The notes under the pieces are model-generated. The model saw only the letters and a list, made by a program, of their open reading frames with translations, had not been told where the DNA came from and did not search any database. Source: Alphaproteobacteria bacterium (lineage in GTDB: Bacteria > Pseudomonadota > Alphaproteobacteria > Micavibrionales > UBA2020). Taken from it: a stretch of DNA of 8,518 bases. Of this stretch, positions 1-7,874 are shown in pieces. Position numbers and translations under genes: made by a program. How positions within the stretch are numbered: the stretch's first letter is position 1; each line of letters opens with the position of its first letter. The stretch is from NCBI GenBank assembly GCA_018971405.1, contig JAGXAX010000050.1, forward strand, positions 1-8,518, read 5' to 3'.

Positions 1-3000
1 GGCCTGACCGTCAGCGCCGACACGCTGACCAACGAAAACGGCGGCGGCATCCAGAGCACGAACGGCAACGCCTCCTTCAACCTTTATACGCTCGACAACT
101 ATGGCAAGATCATCGGTTCCGCCAGCGGCGCGAATTTTGCGACGATCACCGCCAGCACGGTCACCAACGAGAGCGGCGGCGTCATCCAGTCCGCAGGCAA
201 CCTGAGCTTCAGCCTTCCCGTAGGCCTGGAGAACAGCGGCGAGATTCTCACCGGCGGCAACCTCACGGTCTCCAACCCCGATCTTTTCTACACGCTTTTC
301 ATCGCCAACAACGCCGGCGCGAGCCTGCAGGCAGGCGGTACGCTCGACATCAGCCGCACGGGCGTCTACGACAACATCGTCTTCAGCGCGCAGGACGGAT
401 ACCTGCTCGGCAACGCGCTCTCCCTGAATCTGTCCGACCTGACCAACGACGGCGTCATTCAGGGCGGCAGCGGTGCCAGCAGCATTGCCATCGCCAATAC
501 GCTCATGAACAACGCGGATGGTACGCTGAACCTCTCGACGACAAGCGGCGGCACGGGCACCGTCACCGCCACCGAGCTGGAAAACGCAGGCGTGCTCCAG
601 TCCGCCGGCAACATGACGCTGAACGTCAAGGATGCGCTGACCAATGCCGGCGGAGGCATCATCCAGTCCGCCCGCAACCTGACCCTGAACGTCTGGAACA
701 ACCTGACCAACGGCTATTATATCCTCGCCGGCTCCACGAACGCGGCGGGCGCGGCCGTGACGGGCGGCAACCTGAGCATCGATGCCGGAAGCAGCGGTTC
801 TACGCTGTCCATCGCCAACAGCGGCACGGGCGTCATTGAAGCCATTGCTGACGGCGGCACGGGCGGCCTGCTCTCTATTGCCGGCACGGGCGGCGGCAAC
901 AACGCGACTATTGGCGGCACGCAGAGCGGCTCCCTGCAGAGCGGCAAGATGATCGGCAGCATGCTCGATTTCAATATTTCCGCGCTGACCAACGACGGCA
1001 CGATACAGGCCGGCAGCGTCGACGCCGCCAGCACGATTACTGTGCAAAACGCCCTGACGAACGACGCAAACGCATACCTCAATCTCTCGGCGGGCGGCAG
1101 CAGCACGGGCGTCGTCACCGCCGCCGATTTGACGAACAATGGCAACATTCAGGGCAACGGCAACATAACGCTCGATGCTGCGGATGCGCTGACGAACAAC
1201 AATGCCATTTTGTCGGAAAGCGGTGTGACACTGAACGTCGGCAATACCCTCGACAACTTTTCCCGGATTTACGCCTACGGCGGCATCGGCATTGCCGCCA
1301 GCAGCGCGAATACGCTCGCCGTCAAGAACGAAAGCGGCGGCACCATCGAATCGGATCTGGCGGGGATGGTCAGCATCAGCGGCTATAACGGCGGCAACAA
1401 CACGACATTCGACACGCAAAACGGAACGGTGATCGGCGGCGAGGGAATCGACTTCAACGTGGCATCGCTCACCAACAGTGGCAAGATCCAGGGCGGCTTC
1501 ATGGACACAAGCTCCATCACGGCGCCGACCCTGACGAACAATGCGGGCGGGGTCATCGACATCGCCGACCAGAGTTACGGCGGCGGCAGAGTCACCTCTT
1601 CCGCCCTGATCAACAATGGCACGCTCGAATCCGACGGCGACCTGACGCTCGCGCTCGGCACCAGCACACTGGCCGACGGCGCGGGCGACAAGGTCATGGC
1701 GGGGCAGGACCTGAACATCACCGCCGGCAACATCTCTTTCGGCAGCACCTCTTCCGAGATCGTCTCCAACAAGACGACGGCGGGCGCGGGCACGATCACC
1801 CTTTCCGGCACGCTCGATAACACTGCGGTGCTGTTCTCCGGCGACGGCCTCAGCATCAACGCGCCCTGGATCATCAACGACTCGACCGGCAGCATCGCCG
1901 CGCTCGGCACGCTGAACCTGACATCCAGCACCGGAAGCTGGGTGCACAACTGCGGCGGCGCGAGCGTCGGCGGCTCCATCGCCAACTGCGGCTCTCTCTA
2001 CGCGGGCGCGCAGCTGAACATCTACGCGACCCCCGGCTCCGGCGGCTATTACATCGGCGAATTCTACAATGCGGGCGCGGGCACGGTGAACAGCGCCGGA
2101 AACATCTTCATCAACGGCGGTAACGCCTCGAATTCGTCTTCGTTCGAGAACTACGGCAGCATCGAGGCCGACGGCACCGCCACCGTCAACGTCGGCAGCC
2201 TCCAGAACACCACGACCAGCGGCTACTTCTTCAACTACGCGACAGGCAATATCACCGCGAACACCGTGGTGATCGAAAATTTCGGCACCGCCGAAAACTT
2301 CGGGCACATCGACGGATCGACGGTCGAGCTCGCCTCCGGCATTTACGGCAGGAACAATCTCCTCACCTTCACGAATGAAAGCGGCGGCGTCATCCTCGCG
2401 GGCAACCTCGTCTCAACATCGGGGAGCGACTGCCCCAACATTTACGGCGCCACCTGCACCGGCGGCGGCTTCACGCTGACGAATAGCGGGACTGAAACGA
2501 ACAATCCCGCCGCGCCGTCCACGGGTGCGACGCCCGGTTCCGCATCGCTGGCGGGCGATACGACCGGCACGGTCGGCACGGTCGGAAACCCCGCCACGGG
2601 CGCGACGCAGGGGCTCTCCGGCAGCAAGACGAATGCCCCAGCCACTCCGTCGTTTACGCTCGGCGGCATCACCGTCAGGCTGCCGACCAATCCGAACGGC
2701 TACTTCATCGTCAACCCGAGCCCCGGCACGGGCCCGCTGATCGAGACGAACCCGCTCTTTCAGGTCGGCTCGTCGTTCCTTGGCGCGGATTACATGGTCG
2801 AGACTTACGGCGTCAACCCCGACACCGTCGCGCGCGAGCTGGGCGACGCGAACTATCAGGCGCAGCTGATCGTGCAGCAGGCGAGCGCCGAAGGCGCGCT
2901 CTCCATTCTGGGCACGGGCCCCGCGCAGCAGGCCGCCGCCATGCAGCAGCTGATGGACAACGGCGTCACGGCAGGCAAGTCGCTCGGCCTGACCATCGGC

Positions 3001-6000
3001 GTGGCGCCCACGGCGGCGCAGATCGCCGGCTTGAAATCCGACATGGTCTGGATGGTGGAGACGACCGTCGACGGCCAGCGCGTGCTCGCGCCCGTCGTTT
3101 ATTTGAGCGCGGCGACGAAATCGCAAATCGTCAGCGGCGGCGGCGTGATCGAGGCTAACAATTCAAACCTTTCGCTCGAAGCGCTCAACAACAGCGGCAC
3201 GATCAAAGGCCTCGGCAACGGCGCGCTGAACATCTCGACCTACGGCGACCTCAGTAACAACGGCGGCACCATCACCGGCGACAACCTGAACCTGTCCTCG
3301 ACCAACGGCGACATCATCAACCGGACGATGACGCAGACCATCGCCATCCCCAACGGTTCGACGACGCTGATCGGCCCCACGGGCACGATTTCCGCAACAG
3401 GCAACCTCAATCTCGCCGCCGCGAACGACATCACCAACCTCGGCGCGAACATGAACGCGGGCGGCAATGCCAGCCTCAACGCGGGCCACGACATCACTTT
3501 CGGCACCGTTCAGGATGTCACCAGCACGACCTCGACGAGCCACAGCAGCGGCCTCTTCAGCAGCTCCGACACGACGACGACCACGACGACGGTCAGAAAC
3601 ATCGGCTCGAACCTCACCGTCGGCGGCAACCTGACGAGCGGCAGCGGCAATGATACCACCATCCAGGGCAGCAATGTCAGCGCCGCCGGCAACGGGTCGA
3701 TGACGGCGGGCGGAAACCTCAATATCGTCGACGCGCAGAACACCGCCTATAGCTCCAGCACCACGTCAAGCTCCGGCCTCGGCGTCGGCGGCGGGGTTTA
3801 CGGAGAACAGACCGCGACGGATACCGACAACAAAGGCACCAGCGTCGGATCCGGCGTGCATTTCGGCGGCAACGGCGCGCTGACGGCGAACAGCGGCAGC
3901 CTCACCCTGCAAGGCAGCACCGTCGGCGCGGGGGGTGATCTCGGCCTCGATGCGGCGGCGGTGAACGTCCTCGCGGGGCAAAACACGGATACGCATACCC
4001 ACACCGTCACGACGACGAGCTACCTTTCGCTCAGCGGCAACAATAGCGCCGCAGGAAATTCCGGCAGCAATACGGATTATACGCAGACGCCGCAGCAAAG
4101 AGGCATGGGCCAGAACGACAGCGGCGCTGGCGCAAACGCGAGCGCGGGTGAAAACGCGACAGGACAGGGCCTCAACTTCTATAACACCACCACGGCGACG
4201 ACGGTCGACAGTTCCTCCACGGCGGTCGGCTCCGGCCTGACTTCCGGCGGCAACCTCACCGTCCGCTCGACCGGCGACACCACGCTGGTGGGCGCGAACG
4301 TGGTGGCGGGCGGCAACGTCTCCCTCGCCGCGGGCGGCAACCTCGACATTGCCGCGGCGCAAAACACGCACACCGTCACGACCACGACCGACAGCACGGG
4401 CGTGGGCCTCTACGGCTCCTCGAACAATGCGGCCTCGTCGGGCGCGAACGCGGGCTACAACAACAGCGCGACGGGCGGCGCGAACACGAACGACGCCAAT
4501 GCCGTGACCGGCGCCGGCGCCAGCAACACGAGCGGCAGCGCCAGCGCAGGCGCGCAGGCCTCCAGCGACAATACCCTGAACCTCGTCGATGTCAGCCAGT
4601 CAGGCACGACGACGACCGACATCACCCATACCGGCACGACGATCACCTCCGGCGGCAACACGACGCTGGGCGCGCATAACGACATCAATATCGCGGGCTC
4701 CTCGGCCGGTGCCGCGGGCGATCTGAATGTCAATGCAGGGAACAACCTCAACGTCACGGCTGTGCAGGACAGCCACACGGTGACCACCGGCGGCTCCAAC
4801 ACCGCCGTCGGGCTTTACGCCAACGGCGACGCGAACGCCGCGGCCTCGGGCAACGGCATGGACGGCAGCAAATACGGCGGTGCGGACACGCAGGCGCAGG
4901 GCTCGGCGTCGGCAAACGCGAACGCGGGCATCGGGCTTCAGGGCACCAACACCACCTCTTCATCCCTCAGCGGCTATACGACGGCGGACGTTTCCTTCCT
5001 CACCTCCGGCGGCAACATGACGCGCACGGCGCATGGCGCGATCACCGATCAGGGCACGAACATCGACGCGGGCGGAAACTTCACGCAGAACGCGGCGTCA
5101 TGGAACAGCGAAGCCGCGCAAGATACGACCTTTTCCACGACCGGCAGCGCGACCAACACGGCCCAGCTCGGCCTTTACGCCGGCGGCGGGGGCAGCAAGT
5201 CCGGCAATTACGACCAGAATCTGACGCAAACCGGCCAGAGCCCCTCGGCTTCGGTCGGCATCAGCGCGAATTATGAACAGGATGCCAGCGGGTCTTCCGC
5301 ATCGTCCTCGAACGCCGTCGTTTCCAATATCCACACGGGCGGCAGCTTCAGCTCCACCACCTCAGGCGCGACCGCGCTTGAGGGCACGAACGTCAATGCG
5401 GGCGGCGACCTCAATCTCAACGCGTCGTCCCTCGACTTTACCGCGGCGCAAAACACTTCCAGTTCCTCCAGCTCCGGCAGCCAGATCGATGCCGGACTCA
5501 AAGTCGGCAAGGGCACGAGCGGCTACACGGCCGACCTTTCCGGCGGCGCGAACGAACTGGGCACGAGCAACTCGTCCTCGACCGCCGTCACCGGCAGCCT
5601 GACGTCGGGGGGCAATCTCAATGTCAACACCAGCGGCGACCAGACTTACGCGGGCACGAGTTTAAGCGCCGCGAACAGCGCGACCGTCCAGTCCGCCGGC
5701 GGCAACGTCAATTTTGACGCGGCGCAGGACACAAGCGCGTCCGCGACAAACTATCAGGGCTTCACCGGCGATGTCTCCGGCAACCAGAAGGGCGGAAGCC
5801 TGAACTTCAACGGCGGCACGAACAGCGAAAGCAGTTCCTCCACGACCGCCGTTACCGGCAGCGTTACGGCGGGCAACGGCCTGACTGTGAAGGCGAACAA
5901 CGCCCTCACCCTGCAAGGCACGAACCTTTCTTCCGGCGGCGACATGACACTCGGCGCGAACACGCTCGACTATGAAGCGGCGCAGGACACATCGAGCAAC

Positions 6001-7692
6001 TCCCAAAGCACGCAAACGCTGAGCGCCGCCGCCTCCGGCTCGAGCAACAACGGCGCGAAATCCGGCGGCGGTGACGCCTCCTACGTCAATACTGACACCA
6101 GCGGCGCATCCACGACCGCCGTCACCGGCAATATCAATGCGGGCGGCAATCTCAACATCACGACCGGCGGCGGACAGACCTACACCGGCACGAACATCAG
6201 CGCGGGCGGGAATGCGGACATCAGCTCGACCGCAGGAGCGGTGAACTTCGACCAGGCGCAGAACACGTCCTCTTCTTCTTCCACCCAATGGGGCGTGAGC
6301 GCTTCGGCCAGCGGCAGTTCGCAAGGGGGAAATTCGTCGAAGCAAGGCGCGATCGGCGGCGGATACCAGACCAATACCTCGGCCACGACCACCGGCATCG
6401 CGAGCAATATCACGGCCGGCGGCAATCTCAATGTCACATCGAACAACGGCCTGACGCTGCAGGGCAGCAACATCGCCTCGGGCGGCGACACGACGCTGCA
6501 ATCAAACAACGGCAGCGTCGATTATCAGGCGCTGACCAGCACAGCGACGGGCAGCGGCTGGGGCGTCAACGCGCGTCTGAGCGGATCCAGCAGCAGCGGC
6601 GCCAAGCCCGGCAGCAGCAAGGGCGGGCAGATCGGCGGCAACTATAGTTCGCAGAACGACGTGACCGAGGCGGCGGGCAGCATCACTTCCGGCGGCGGCG
6701 TCACGATCAAGGGCAATCAGGACGTGACCCTCGTCGGCACGAACGTCAGCTCCGCCGGCCAGACGACGGTCGCCGCCGCCAGCGGCAACGTCAACATCGA
6801 CGCCGCCACCTCAACGCAGAACGACCAGAGCTATGCCGCCGCGCTCGGCGTCAAGAACACCAGATCCGGCGGCACAAGCAAGAACAACTATTCGGGCGGC
6901 GTCGATGTGAATGTCAATGAAACATCGACAGAAACCGGCGCATCTTTCAATGCCGGGTCGCTCAGCATCTCCTCCGGAAAAGACACCAATCTCACCGGCA
7001 CGGCCATCACGACCGGCGGCGACGCCAGCCTCGTCGCGGGCGGCAACCTCAACCTCGCCGCGGCGGAAAGCACCAACGGCGGCATCAACCTGAACGCCGG
7101 CGTTTACCAATCGAAAAACACGCCGCTTGGCGCCACCGGCGGCATCCCGATGATACGGAGCGCGGGCGTCAACGGCGGCGCGAACTATCAGGGCGTCAGC
7201 ATCGAGGCAGGCGGAAACCTGAGCACCGGCTCCGGCGGCACGACGACGATGCAAGGAACCGAGGCGAACGTCGGTGGAACGGCCTCAATCGACGCCGCGG
7301 CCGGGCTTGATCAAAACTCGACCGTTTCAGGCGGCATTGATGCCGGCTTCAAGCTGAGTGCGCACCCGAACAGCACCGCCGGCCTCAGCCTGCCCTCCGC
7401 CGGCAAGACGCAAATCAATGCCAAAGGCGGCACTTCGACGAGCAGTCTTCCTGTCATCGATTCGCGGCAGGCAGAGGCCATTTCTCAAAACCTGACGCAG
7501 GCCGTTCCCGCCGCACCGGCGGAATTGCGAACAAGTCTGACAAGGATTCTCGATAATCCCAACCTGTCCACGGCCGACAAGTTTCAGCAGGCGACCAGCA
7601 CGATCAATAAGGATCCGAACCTGTCGCGGAACGACAGGGCCAGAATGCTTGCCGCTCTCGCCCGGCAGCAGCAGAGCCTCAACGGCCAATGA
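1..7692 (+). CDS. Giant filamentous haemagglutinin / CdiA-like two-partner secretion exoprotein (5'-truncated by window)
   Basis: The frame is open from base 1 to the TGA at 7690-7692, giving 2563 visible residues. The first ATG, at 505, is internal: FHA-type repeats continue without a break upstream and no ribosome-binding site precedes it, so the true start lies left of the window. Residues 1-830 carry LTNxGxIQ / GGNLTL repeats of the FHA-1 type. Residues 830-890 are a Thr/Gly/Ala/Pro linker, 890-1045 a conserved non-repetitive block, 1128-2470 haemagglutinin repeats ending in AQNT or AQDT, and 2485-2563 a helical tail. Known TpsA proteins of this kind are exported through an outer-membrane TpsB pore and form long surface beta-helices for adhesion, aggregation or toxin delivery. 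Only four cysteines were seen (651, 663, 811, 819). No VENN motif, toxin domain or immunity gene follows, so adhesion or biofilm formation is the likelier role; this is inference. The TPS domain and partner gene are not visible. Confidence 0.93.
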   Translation, partial: GLTVSADTLTNENGGGIQSTNGNASFNLYTLDNYGKIIGSASGANFATITASTVTNESGGVIQSAGNLSFSLPVGLENSGEILTGGNLTVSNPDLFYTLFIANNAGASLQAGGTLDISRTGVYDNIVFSAQDGYLLGNALSLNLSDLTNDGVIQGGSGASSIAIANTLMNNADGTLNLSTTSGGTGTVTATELENAGVLQSAGNMTLNVKDALTNAGGGIIQSARNLTLNVWNNLTNGYYILAGSTNAAGAAVTGGNLSIDAGSSGSTLSIANSGTGVIEAIADGGTGGLLSIAGTGGGNNATIGGTQSGSLQSGKMIGSMLDFNISALTNDGTIQAGSVDAASTITVQNALTNDANAYLNLSAGGSSTGVVTAADLTNNGNIQGNGNITLDAADALTNNNAILSESGVTLNVGNTLDNFSRIYAYGGIGIAASSANTLAVKNESGGTIESDLAGMVSISGYNGGNNTTFDTQNGTVIGGEGIDFNVASLTNSGKIQGGFMDTSSITAPTLTNNAGGVIDIADQSYGGGRVTSSALINNGTLESDGDLTLALGTSTLADGAGDKVMAGQDLNITAGNISFGSTSSEIVSNKTTAGAGTITLSGTLDNTAVLFSGDGLSINAPWIINDSTGSIAALGTLNLTSSTGSWVHNCGGASVGGSIANCGSLYAGAQLNIYATPGSGGYYIGEFYNAGAGTVNSAGNIFINGGNASNSSSFENYGSIEADGTATVNVGSLQNTTTSGYFFNYATGNITANTVVIENFGTAENFGHIDGSTVELASGIYGRNNLLTFTNESGGVILAGNLVSTSGSDCPNIYGATCTGGGFTLTNSGTETNNPAAPSTGATPGSASLAGDTTGTVGTVGNPATGATQGLSGSKTNAPATPSFTLGGITVRLPTNPNGYFIVNPSPGTGPLIETNPLFQVGSSFLGADYMVETYGVNPDTVARELGDANYQAQLIVQQASAEGALSILGTGPAQQAAAMQQLMDNGVTAGKSLGLTIGVAPTAAQIAGLKSDMVWMVETTVDGQRVLAPVVYLSAATKSQIVSGGGVIEANNSNLSLEALNNSGTIKGLGNGALNISTYGDLSNNGGTITGDNLNLSSTNGDIINRTMTQTIAIPNGSTTLIGPTGTISATGNLNLAAANDITNLGANMNAGGNASLNAGHDITFGTVQDVTSTTSTSHSSGLFSSSDTTTTTTTVRNIGSNLTVGGNLTSGSGNDTTIQGSNVSAAGNGSMTAGGNLNIVDAQNTAYSSSTTSSSGLGVGGGVYGEQTATDTDNKGTSVGSGVHFGGNGALTANSGSLTLQGSTVGAGGDLGLDAAAVNVLAGQNTDTHTHTVTTTSYLSLSGNNSAAGNSGSNTDYTQTPQQRGMGQNDSGAGANASAGENATGQGLNFYNTTTATTVDSSSTAVGSGLTSGGNLTVRSTGDTTLVGANVVAGGNVSLAAGGNLDIAAAQNTHTVTTTTDSTGVGLYGSSNNAASSGANAGYNNSATGGANTNDANAVTGAGASNTSGSASAGAQASSDNTLNLVDVSQSGTTTTDITHTGTTITSGGNTTLGAHNDINIAGSSAGAAGDLNVNAGNNLNVTAVQDSHTVTTGGSNTAVGLYANGDANAAASGNGMDGSKYGGADTQAQGSASANANAGIGLQGTNTTSSSLSGYTTADVSFLTSGGNMTRTAHGAITDQGTNIDAGGNFTQNAASWNSEAAQDTTFSTTGSATNTAQLGLYAGGGGSKSGNYDQNLTQTGQSPSASVGISANYEQDASGSSASSSNAVVSNIHTGGSFSSTTSGATALEGTNVNAGGDLNLNASSLDFTAAQNTSSSSSSGSQIDAGLKVGKGTSGYTADLSGGANELGTSNSSSTAVTGSLTSGGNLNVNTSGDQTYAGTSLSAANSATVQSAGGNVNFDAAQDTSASATNYQGFTGDVSGNQKGGSLNFNGGTNSESSSSTTAVTGSVTAGNGLTVKANNALTLQGTNLSSGGDMTLGANTLDYEAAQDTSSNSQSTQTLSAAASGSSNNGAKSGGGDASYVNTDTSGASTTAVTGNINAGGNLNITTGGGQTYTGTNISAGGNADISSTAGAVNFDQAQNTSSSSSTQWGVSASASGSSQGGNSSKQGAIGGGYQTNTSATTTGIASNITAGGNLNVTSNNGLTLQGSNIASGGDTTLQSNNGSVDYQALTSTATGSGWGVNARLSGSSSSGAKPGSSKGGQIGGNYSSQNDVTEAAGSITSGGGVTIKGNQDVTLVGTNVSSAGQTTVAAASGNVNIDAATSTQNDQSYAAALGVKNTRSGGTSKNNYSGGVDVNVNETSTETGASFNAGSLSISSGKDTNLTGTAITTGGDASLVAGGNLNLAAAESTNGGINLNAGVYQSKNTPLGATGGIPMIRSAGVNGGANYQGVSIEAGGNLSTGSGGTTTMQGTEANVGGTASIDAAAGLDQNSTVSGGIDAGFKLSAHPNSTAGLSLPSAGKTQINAKGGTSTSSLPVIDSRQAEAISQNLTQAVPAAPAELRTSLTRILDNPNLSTADKFQQATSTINKDPNLSRNDRARMLAALARQQQSLNGQ
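199..1707 (+). repeat. FHA-1-like superrepeat, three units of about 159, 182 and 162 residues
   Basis: Within the N-terminal repeat region a long unit recurs. Each copy opens with a NLTLNV-like strand and an L(E/T/D)N...I turn (codons at 199, 676 and 1222; a weaker fourth opening at 1708). It continues to an (I/L)xG...L(D/N)(F/L)N stretch and then LTNxGxIQxG (439, 985, 1468), followed by a short SSI or STI element and a second L(T/E/I)NxGxL(Q/E) strand. The second unit is about 20 residues longer, because of an extra Gly/Ser-rich stretch after 750. The copies are diverged in sequence, so the duplication is old, and the units probably stack as successive coils of one right-handed beta-helix. 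This sits inside the 1-7692 gene. Confidence 0.7.
1951..2457 (+). other. Two cysteine pairs (CX11C and CX7C) at the distal end of the FHA-1 region
   Basis: Reading the whole translated frame, the only cysteines are residues 651 and 663 (codons at 1951 and 1987) and 811 and 819 (codons at 2431 and 2455). Each pair is flanked by Gly/Asn-rich sequence. The second pair lies just before the Pro/Thr/Gly linker that ends the first repeat region. Close pairs of this type could form small disulfide loops in the periplasm before or during export. Bond formation is inferred, not seen. Confidence 0.6.
2488..3135 (+). other. Linker plus conserved non-repetitive block between the two repeat regions (CdiA YP/pre-FHA-2-like)
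   Basis: Residues 830-890 form a low-complexity Thr/Gly/Ala/Pro linker with no FHA repeat signature. From about 890 to 1045 the sequence becomes non-repetitive and carries landmarks I associate with CdiA-type haemagglutinins just before the distal repeats: LPxNPNGYFIVNP (from 894), (L/I)ETNPLF (915), FLGADYM (925-932), a MDNGVTAGK stretch (985), SDMVWMVE (1013-1020) and a PVVYLS strand (1031-1036). In CdiA proteins the region between the two FHA repeat sets includes receptor-binding and Tyr/Pro-rich segments that control export pausing and target recognition. Assigning that role here rests on recalled motif similarity and position, not on a search. Confidence 0.6.
3382..7410 (+). repeat. FHA-2-like array of about 14 haemagglutinin repeats
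   Basis: Repeats share the pattern (L/I)TSGGNLxV...GxTxLxGTNxSAGG(N/D)xxLxAGxxNxxAAQ(N/D)T, followed by a Ser- or Thr-rich variable stretch. Repeat starts lie near 3382, 3613, 3865, 4237, 4642, 4999, 5329, 5599, 5863, 6133, 6409, 6682, 6952 and 7201. The early units vary from about 77 to 135 residues because the stretch after AQNT differs in length. From 5329 to about 7200 the spacing is close to 90 residues. Units at 3865-4642 carry HTVTT after the AQ motif, while those at 5329-6133 mostly carry Ser runs. The pattern fits the haemagglutinin-repeat family (Fil_haemagg_2 type) that forms the distal shaft of CdiA/FhaB-like proteins. Near-identical codon strings such as those around 5608 and 6418 could recombine. 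Confidence 0.85.
7453..7689 (+). other. C-terminal predicted helical tail with a 19-residue internal duplication
   Basis: After the last beta-repeat the composition changes from Gly/Ser/Thr/Asn to Ala/Gln/Leu/Arg/Asp, suggesting alpha-helix from about residue 2488 to the end. The motif PNLS occurs at 2520-2523 and 2539-2542, exactly 19 residues apart, and each copy is followed by a polar D(K/R)-containing helix (TADKFQQA and RNDRARML). A third, degenerate copy may precede them around APAELRTSLTRIL (2505-2517). There is no LPxTG motif, hydrophobic membrane segment, VENN motif or recognisable nuclease or pore-forming toxin. I do not recognise the domain. It might cap the filament, stay in the periplasm as an anchor, or bind a partner. 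Confidence 0.6.
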
Positions 7693-7705
7693 TTTTACGC
7701 CGAAA

Positions 7706-7730
7706 GGCACAGAGATTTACGAATCGTGCC
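7706..7730 (+). terminator. Candidate hairpin downstream of the haemagglutinin gene
   Basis: Fourteen bases after the TGA, GGCAC (7706-7710) pairs with GTGCC (7726-7730). An inner GATT/AATC stem closes a TACG loop, and AGA is a one-sided bulge. Only a short T run (7751-7754) follows some 20 bases later, so it is not a classical intrinsic terminator. It could still protect the mRNA 3' end or stop convergent transcription. The rest of 7693-7778 shows no gene. Confidence 0.3.
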
Positions 7731-7778
7731 GCCACACGCGCCGTTTGCCGTTTTGATTATCTAAGTATCTGAAAAAAT

Positions 7779-7854
7779 TGGCGTTCCCTGGGGGATTCGA
7801 ACCCCCGTTACATCCGTGAAAGGGACGTGTCCTAGGCCTCTAGACGAAGGGAAC
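7779..7854 (-). tRNA. tRNA-Glu (anticodon UUC), CCA encoded
   Basis: On the minus strand 76 bases fold as a complete cloverleaf. The acceptor stem is GTTCCCT with AGGGAAC, followed by discriminator G and an encoded CCA (7779-7781). The D arm contains GTCTAGAGGCCTAGGAC. The anticodon stem is CGTCC with GGATG (one G-T pair) around the loop CTTTCAC, giving anticodon TTC. The T arm is GGGGG-TTCGAAT-CCCCC. A run of six Ts on the transcribed strand lies two bases past the CCA (7772-7777) and may help end transcription. The gene is convergent with the haemagglutinin gene and has its own candidate promoter, 20 bases upstream of its 5' end. Confidence 0.97.
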
Positions 7855-7874
7855 GTAGACGTTCAAGGTGCATT

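Noticed and set aside
2413..3126. Antisense open frame (237 codons)
   Set aside because: Arg/Ala/Gly-rich shadow of the conserved central block of the real gene; no family features.
3766..4371. Antisense open frame (201 codons)
   Set aside because: Same type of shadow, periodic with the repeats on the other strand.
5662..6501. Long antisense open frame (279 codons)
   Set aside because: It lies opposite the repeat array and is Arg/Ala/Val-rich as expected for the complement of Gly/Ser/Thr/Asn codons in GC-rich DNA. No recognisable domain.
3382..7410. Possible CRISPR or other DNA-level repeat array
   Set aside because: Repeats are protein-level, diverged, in frame, and of changing length; there are no identical short repeats with unique spacers.
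7501..7689. C-terminal CDI toxin or VENN-type pretoxin domain
   Set aside because: No VENN-like motif, too short for a pretoxin plus toxin, and no gene follows that could encode immunity.
505..7692. Start of the haemagglutinin gene at the ATG at 505
   Set aside because: The same frame is open back to base 1 and codes for the same type of FHA repeats; no ribosome-binding site precedes 505. It is an internal methionine.
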